From contig JAUILS010000004.1 in NCBI GenBank assembly GCA_030432975.1, positions 1 to 41,759 on the forward strand: a stretch of DNA of 41,759 bases. Direction: 5' to 3'. Shown in pieces: positions 37,769 to 41,759 of the stretch. Each line of letters opens with the position of its first letter. Position 1 is the stretch's first letter. This DNA is from Actinomycetes bacterium (GTDB lineage: Bacteria; Actinomycetota; Actinomycetes; Propionibacteriales; Nocardioidaceae). Position numbers and translations under genes: made by a program. A model generated the notes under the pieces. It was given only the letters and a program-made list of their open reading frames with translations. It made no database searches and was not told where the DNA came from.

Positions 37769-38488
37769 TCACTCGCTCCCGAGGGCGGCGAGCTGCGCTT
37801 CCGTCCACCCGTCGGCGACGCCTCCGGCGTCCATGAGGTACGCCGCGTGGTCGGCCGCCGAGCCCCCGTGGGCCTCGAGCAGCCCGGCCACGATCGTCCG
37901 GGCGTAGGCCGGCGCGGGCGGGGCCGGCTCGGCCGCGCGCCGGGTGGTCAGGGTGAACATCGGGTGCCCGTCGCGCTCGCCCAGGCCGACGACGCGCTCG
38001 TAGGCGGGCGGCTCCGCGTCCCAGCTCCCGGCCTCCCGGGTCAGCGCCGGCCCCGCGCCGACCGCGACCCGCGCCTCCTGGGCGGCGACGTCGCGCAGCT
38101 GCCCCGCGGTGAGCAGGTAGGCCCGGCCCAGCGCCCGCCCGTCGGCGTCGGCGTCGAGGTAGGCCAGCCCGCCGCCCCACGTCGGCGACGCGCCGCCGAA
38201 GCAGAGCCGGCCGGGCATCGTCACCGGCGCCGCGTCCCGCCACGGGGTGGTGTCGCGGCAGCCGGCGTACTCACGGCGGGCGCCGGGCGGCCGACCCCCG
38301 GCGAGGTAGCAGCCGAAGCGTGCCGCCAGCAGGTTGGAGCCGTAGGCGGCGTACCAGACCAGGTCGTCCTCCGCGAGGGAGGGCGACCCCGGCGCAGCGT
38401 CGGCCGTGGGGCTCAGGTGATGCTCATCCCGCCGTCGACCACGATCGTCTGGCCGGTGACGTAGGCGCCGGCGGGGGAGGCGAGCCAC
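37769..38488 (-). CDS. gamma-glutamylcyclotransferase-like (AIG2-fold) protein; start uncertain
   Basis: WYAAYGSNLLAARFGCYLAGGRPPGARREY...MPGRLCFGGASPTWGGGLAYLD shows the GGCT-like YxxYGSNL motif; the nearest canonical in-frame start is a GTG at 38486-38488, inside the upstream SDR gene. Confidence 0.7.
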   Translation of the reverse strand: MARLPRRRLRHRPDDRGRRRDEHHLSPTADAAPGSPSLAEDDLVWYAAYGSNLLAARFGCYLAGGRPPGARREYAGCRDTTPWRDAAPVTMPGRLCFGGASPTWGGGLAYLDADADGRALGRAYLLTAGQLRDVAAQEARVAVGAGPALTREAGSWDAEPPAYERVVGLGERDGHPMFTLTTRRAAEPAPPAPAYARTIVAGLLEAHGGSAADHAAYLMDAGGVADGWTEAQLAALGSE

Positions 38489-39099
38489 ACCGCGGTCGCG
38501 GCCAGCTCCGCCGGGTCGCCCCACCGGCCGGCCGGCACCCGCCACTGGAGGATCATCTGCACGCCGTCCGGAGGCAGCTGGGCGGTCATCTCGGACTCGA
38601 AGAAGCCGGGGGCCAGTGCATTGACCCGAATGCCCTTGCGGCCGGTCCACTGCTGGGCGAGCACGGACGAGAGGTTGATGATGCTGCTGCCGGGCTCCAT
38701 CACGCGGCCACAGGCCTGGGCCATCCAGTAGCAGCCGTTGAGGTTGACGTCGACGACCGAGCGGAACTCCTCGGGGGTCTCCCGCGTCGCCGGCACCGCG
38801 GAGGGGACGCCGGCGTTGTTGACGAGCACGTCGACCCGCCCGAACTCGGCGACCGTCGCGTCCACCAGCGCCTGGCACTGGTCGGGGTCGGTGACGTCGG
38901 TCTGGACCGTGAGGGCGCGGCGACCCGCGCCGCGCACCAGCGCGGCCGTCTCCTCGAGCCGGTCGGCGCGCCGCGCGCCCAGTGCCACGTCGGCGCCCGC
39001 CTCGGCGAAGGCCTTGGCGAACGCCACCCCGAGGCCGCTGGACGCCCCGGTCACGATCGCCACCTTGCCGTCCAGCCCGAACATCTCCAGCACGCTCAT
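38413..39099 (-). CDS. SDR family oxidoreductase
   Basis: GKVAIVTGASSGLGVAFAKAFAEAGADVALGARR, VDVLVNNAGVP, GIRVNALAPGFFESEMT, GQTIVVDGGMSIT. Confidence 0.92.
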   Translation of the reverse strand: MSVLEMFGLDGKVAIVTGASSGLGVAFAKAFAEAGADVALGARRADRLEETAALVRGAGRRALTVQTDVTDPDQCQALVDATVAEFGRVDVLVNNAGVPSAVPATRETPEEFRSVVDVNLNGCYWMAQACGRVMEPGSSIINLSSVLAQQWTGRKGIRVNALAPGFFESEMTAQLPPDGVQMILQWRVPAGRWGDPAELAATAVWLASPAGAYVTGQTIVVDGGMSIT

Positions 39100-39256
39100 G
39101 GGGGCCAGGCTAGCGAGCCCGGCCGGGGGTCCGCGTACGCCGACCCCGAGGCCACCCTGAGGTCACCCCGAAACGGGATGAAGCGGAGGTCGCGGCGCGG
39201 TTCACTGGAGACAGGACCGAGATCCGGTCCGCGCGACCCGGTCCCAGGAGGACACG

Positions 39257-39667
39257 ATGAACGACCAGGCCCAGCAGCTCCCGCAGGGCAGCCCCGTCAC
39301 GCCGGCGGCACCCCGCCCGATCGACCCGTCCGCCGAGCGCGGCTGGGGCACCATCACCCATGTCGTGCCGCTCGTCGCGACGGTGGCGTCGGTGGGCACG
39401 CTCGGCTTCGTCGGCTCGCTGGTGATCTACCTGCTCTACAAGGACCGCGGGCCCTTCGTCCGCGCCAACGCCGCCAACTCGCTCAACATCCAGATCACGA
39501 CCGGCATCGTGCTGTTGTTGTCGTTCCCGCTGATGCTCATGCTGGTGGGCTTCCTGACCTACCCGCTGGCCCTGGTCTACGCCGTTGTGATGCACGTCAT
39601 CGGCGCGATCAAGGCCAACAACGGCGAGTGGTGGAACCCGCCGCTCACGCCGCGCTTCGTCCGCTGA
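39257..39667 (+). CDS. DUF4870 domain-containing membrane protein
   Basis: ERGWGTITHVVPLVATVASVGTLGFVGSLVIYLLYKDRGPFVRANAANSLNIQITTGI... and YAVVMHVIGAIKANNGEWWNPPLTPRFVR; preceded by AGGAGG-like SD. Confidence 0.85.
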   Translation: MNDQAQQLPQGSPVTPAAPRPIDPSAERGWGTITHVVPLVATVASVGTLGFVGSLVIYLLYKDRGPFVRANAANSLNIQITTGIVLLLSFPLMLMLVGFLTYPLALVYAVVMHVIGAIKANNGEWWNPPLTPRFVR

Positions 39668-39668
39668 C

Positions 39669-39706
39669 GGGCCGGGCCACCGCGTCGCGGCGCGGTGGCC
39701 GGCCCC
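39669..39706. terminator. strong GC hairpin downstream of DUF4870 gene (no T tract)
   Basis: GGGCCGGGCCACCGCG-TCGCGG-CGCGGTGGCCGGCCCC. Confidence 0.5.
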
Positions 39707-39752
39707 ATCCCGCTGCGGTTGGGGCCGGCGCCACCACCTCGGGCGAACGGCG

Positions 39753-39782
39753 GTGAACCACGACGCGCGCAGGCGCTACCAT
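39753..39782 (+). promoter_or_regulatory. candidate promoter for leuS leader transcript
   Basis: GTGAAC (39753-39758) - 18 nt - TACCAT (39777-39782), 7 nt before ATG at 39790. Confidence 0.4.
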
Positions 39783-39789
39783 GGTGGGC

Positions 39790-39816
39790 ATGCGCAGGAC
39801 CCTGCTCCTTCTCTAG
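39790..39816 (+). CDS. leuS leader peptide MRRTLLLL* (longer in-frame form [11 protein letters not shown] from 39781)
   Basis: ATG CGC AGG ACC CTG CTC CTT CTC TAG: four consecutive Leu codons then stop, followed by hairpins and leuS. Confidence 0.75.
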   Translation: MRRTLLLL

Positions 39817-39842
39817 CCGCGTCGACCACACCCGGCGCGGCT

Positions 39843-39867
39843 GCCCCTCGTGTGCGAGGGGCTTTTT
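39843..39867 (+). terminator. intrinsic terminator/attenuator upstream of leuS
   Basis: GCCCCTCG-TGTG-CGAGGGGC perfect 8-bp stem immediately followed by TTTTT. Confidence 0.88.
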
Positions 39868-39907
39868 CATGTCCCGAGCGGATCCCGACAGCGAGCGAGA
39901 GAGACCG

Positions 39908-41759
<1,852 letters not shown>

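Overview
High-GC actinobacterial chromosome segment; gene content and codon usage suggest Nocardioides or a relative, but taxonomy was not tested. Most of the window is ordinary core metabolism: a thiolase end and a meaB-like GTPase, a CoA-transferase, a YbbN-like thioredoxin/TPR protein, an EamA transporter and ppdK. It also holds a complete glycogen/alpha-glucan block: a tightly overlapping glgE-treS-mak-glgB operon, a divergent glgP, and glgX. Further on are etfBA, a bacterial lysyl oxidase-like protein, proA, nadD-rsfS-phosphatase, tRNA-Ala(GGC), a secreted GH26-like protein, homocysteine S-methyltransferase, a RutE-like nitroreductase and the 5' part of leuS. The most unusual signals are: (i) a family of three ~95-108 bp imperfect palindromes with TTCACCATG...CATGGTGAA ends, two of which bracket an orphan AbiEi-like/PD-(D/E)XK-like gene; (ii) a probable leaderless Leu-rich leader peptide (MRRTLLLL*) plus a perfect terminator upstream of leuS; (iii) predicted leaderless promoters for glgP and ppdK; (iv) mutually exclusive hairpins downstream of a DUF4870-like gene; (v) a GNAT-NUDIX fusion. 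No CRISPR array, transposase or prophage was seen. All calls are by eye; no searches or folding programs were run.
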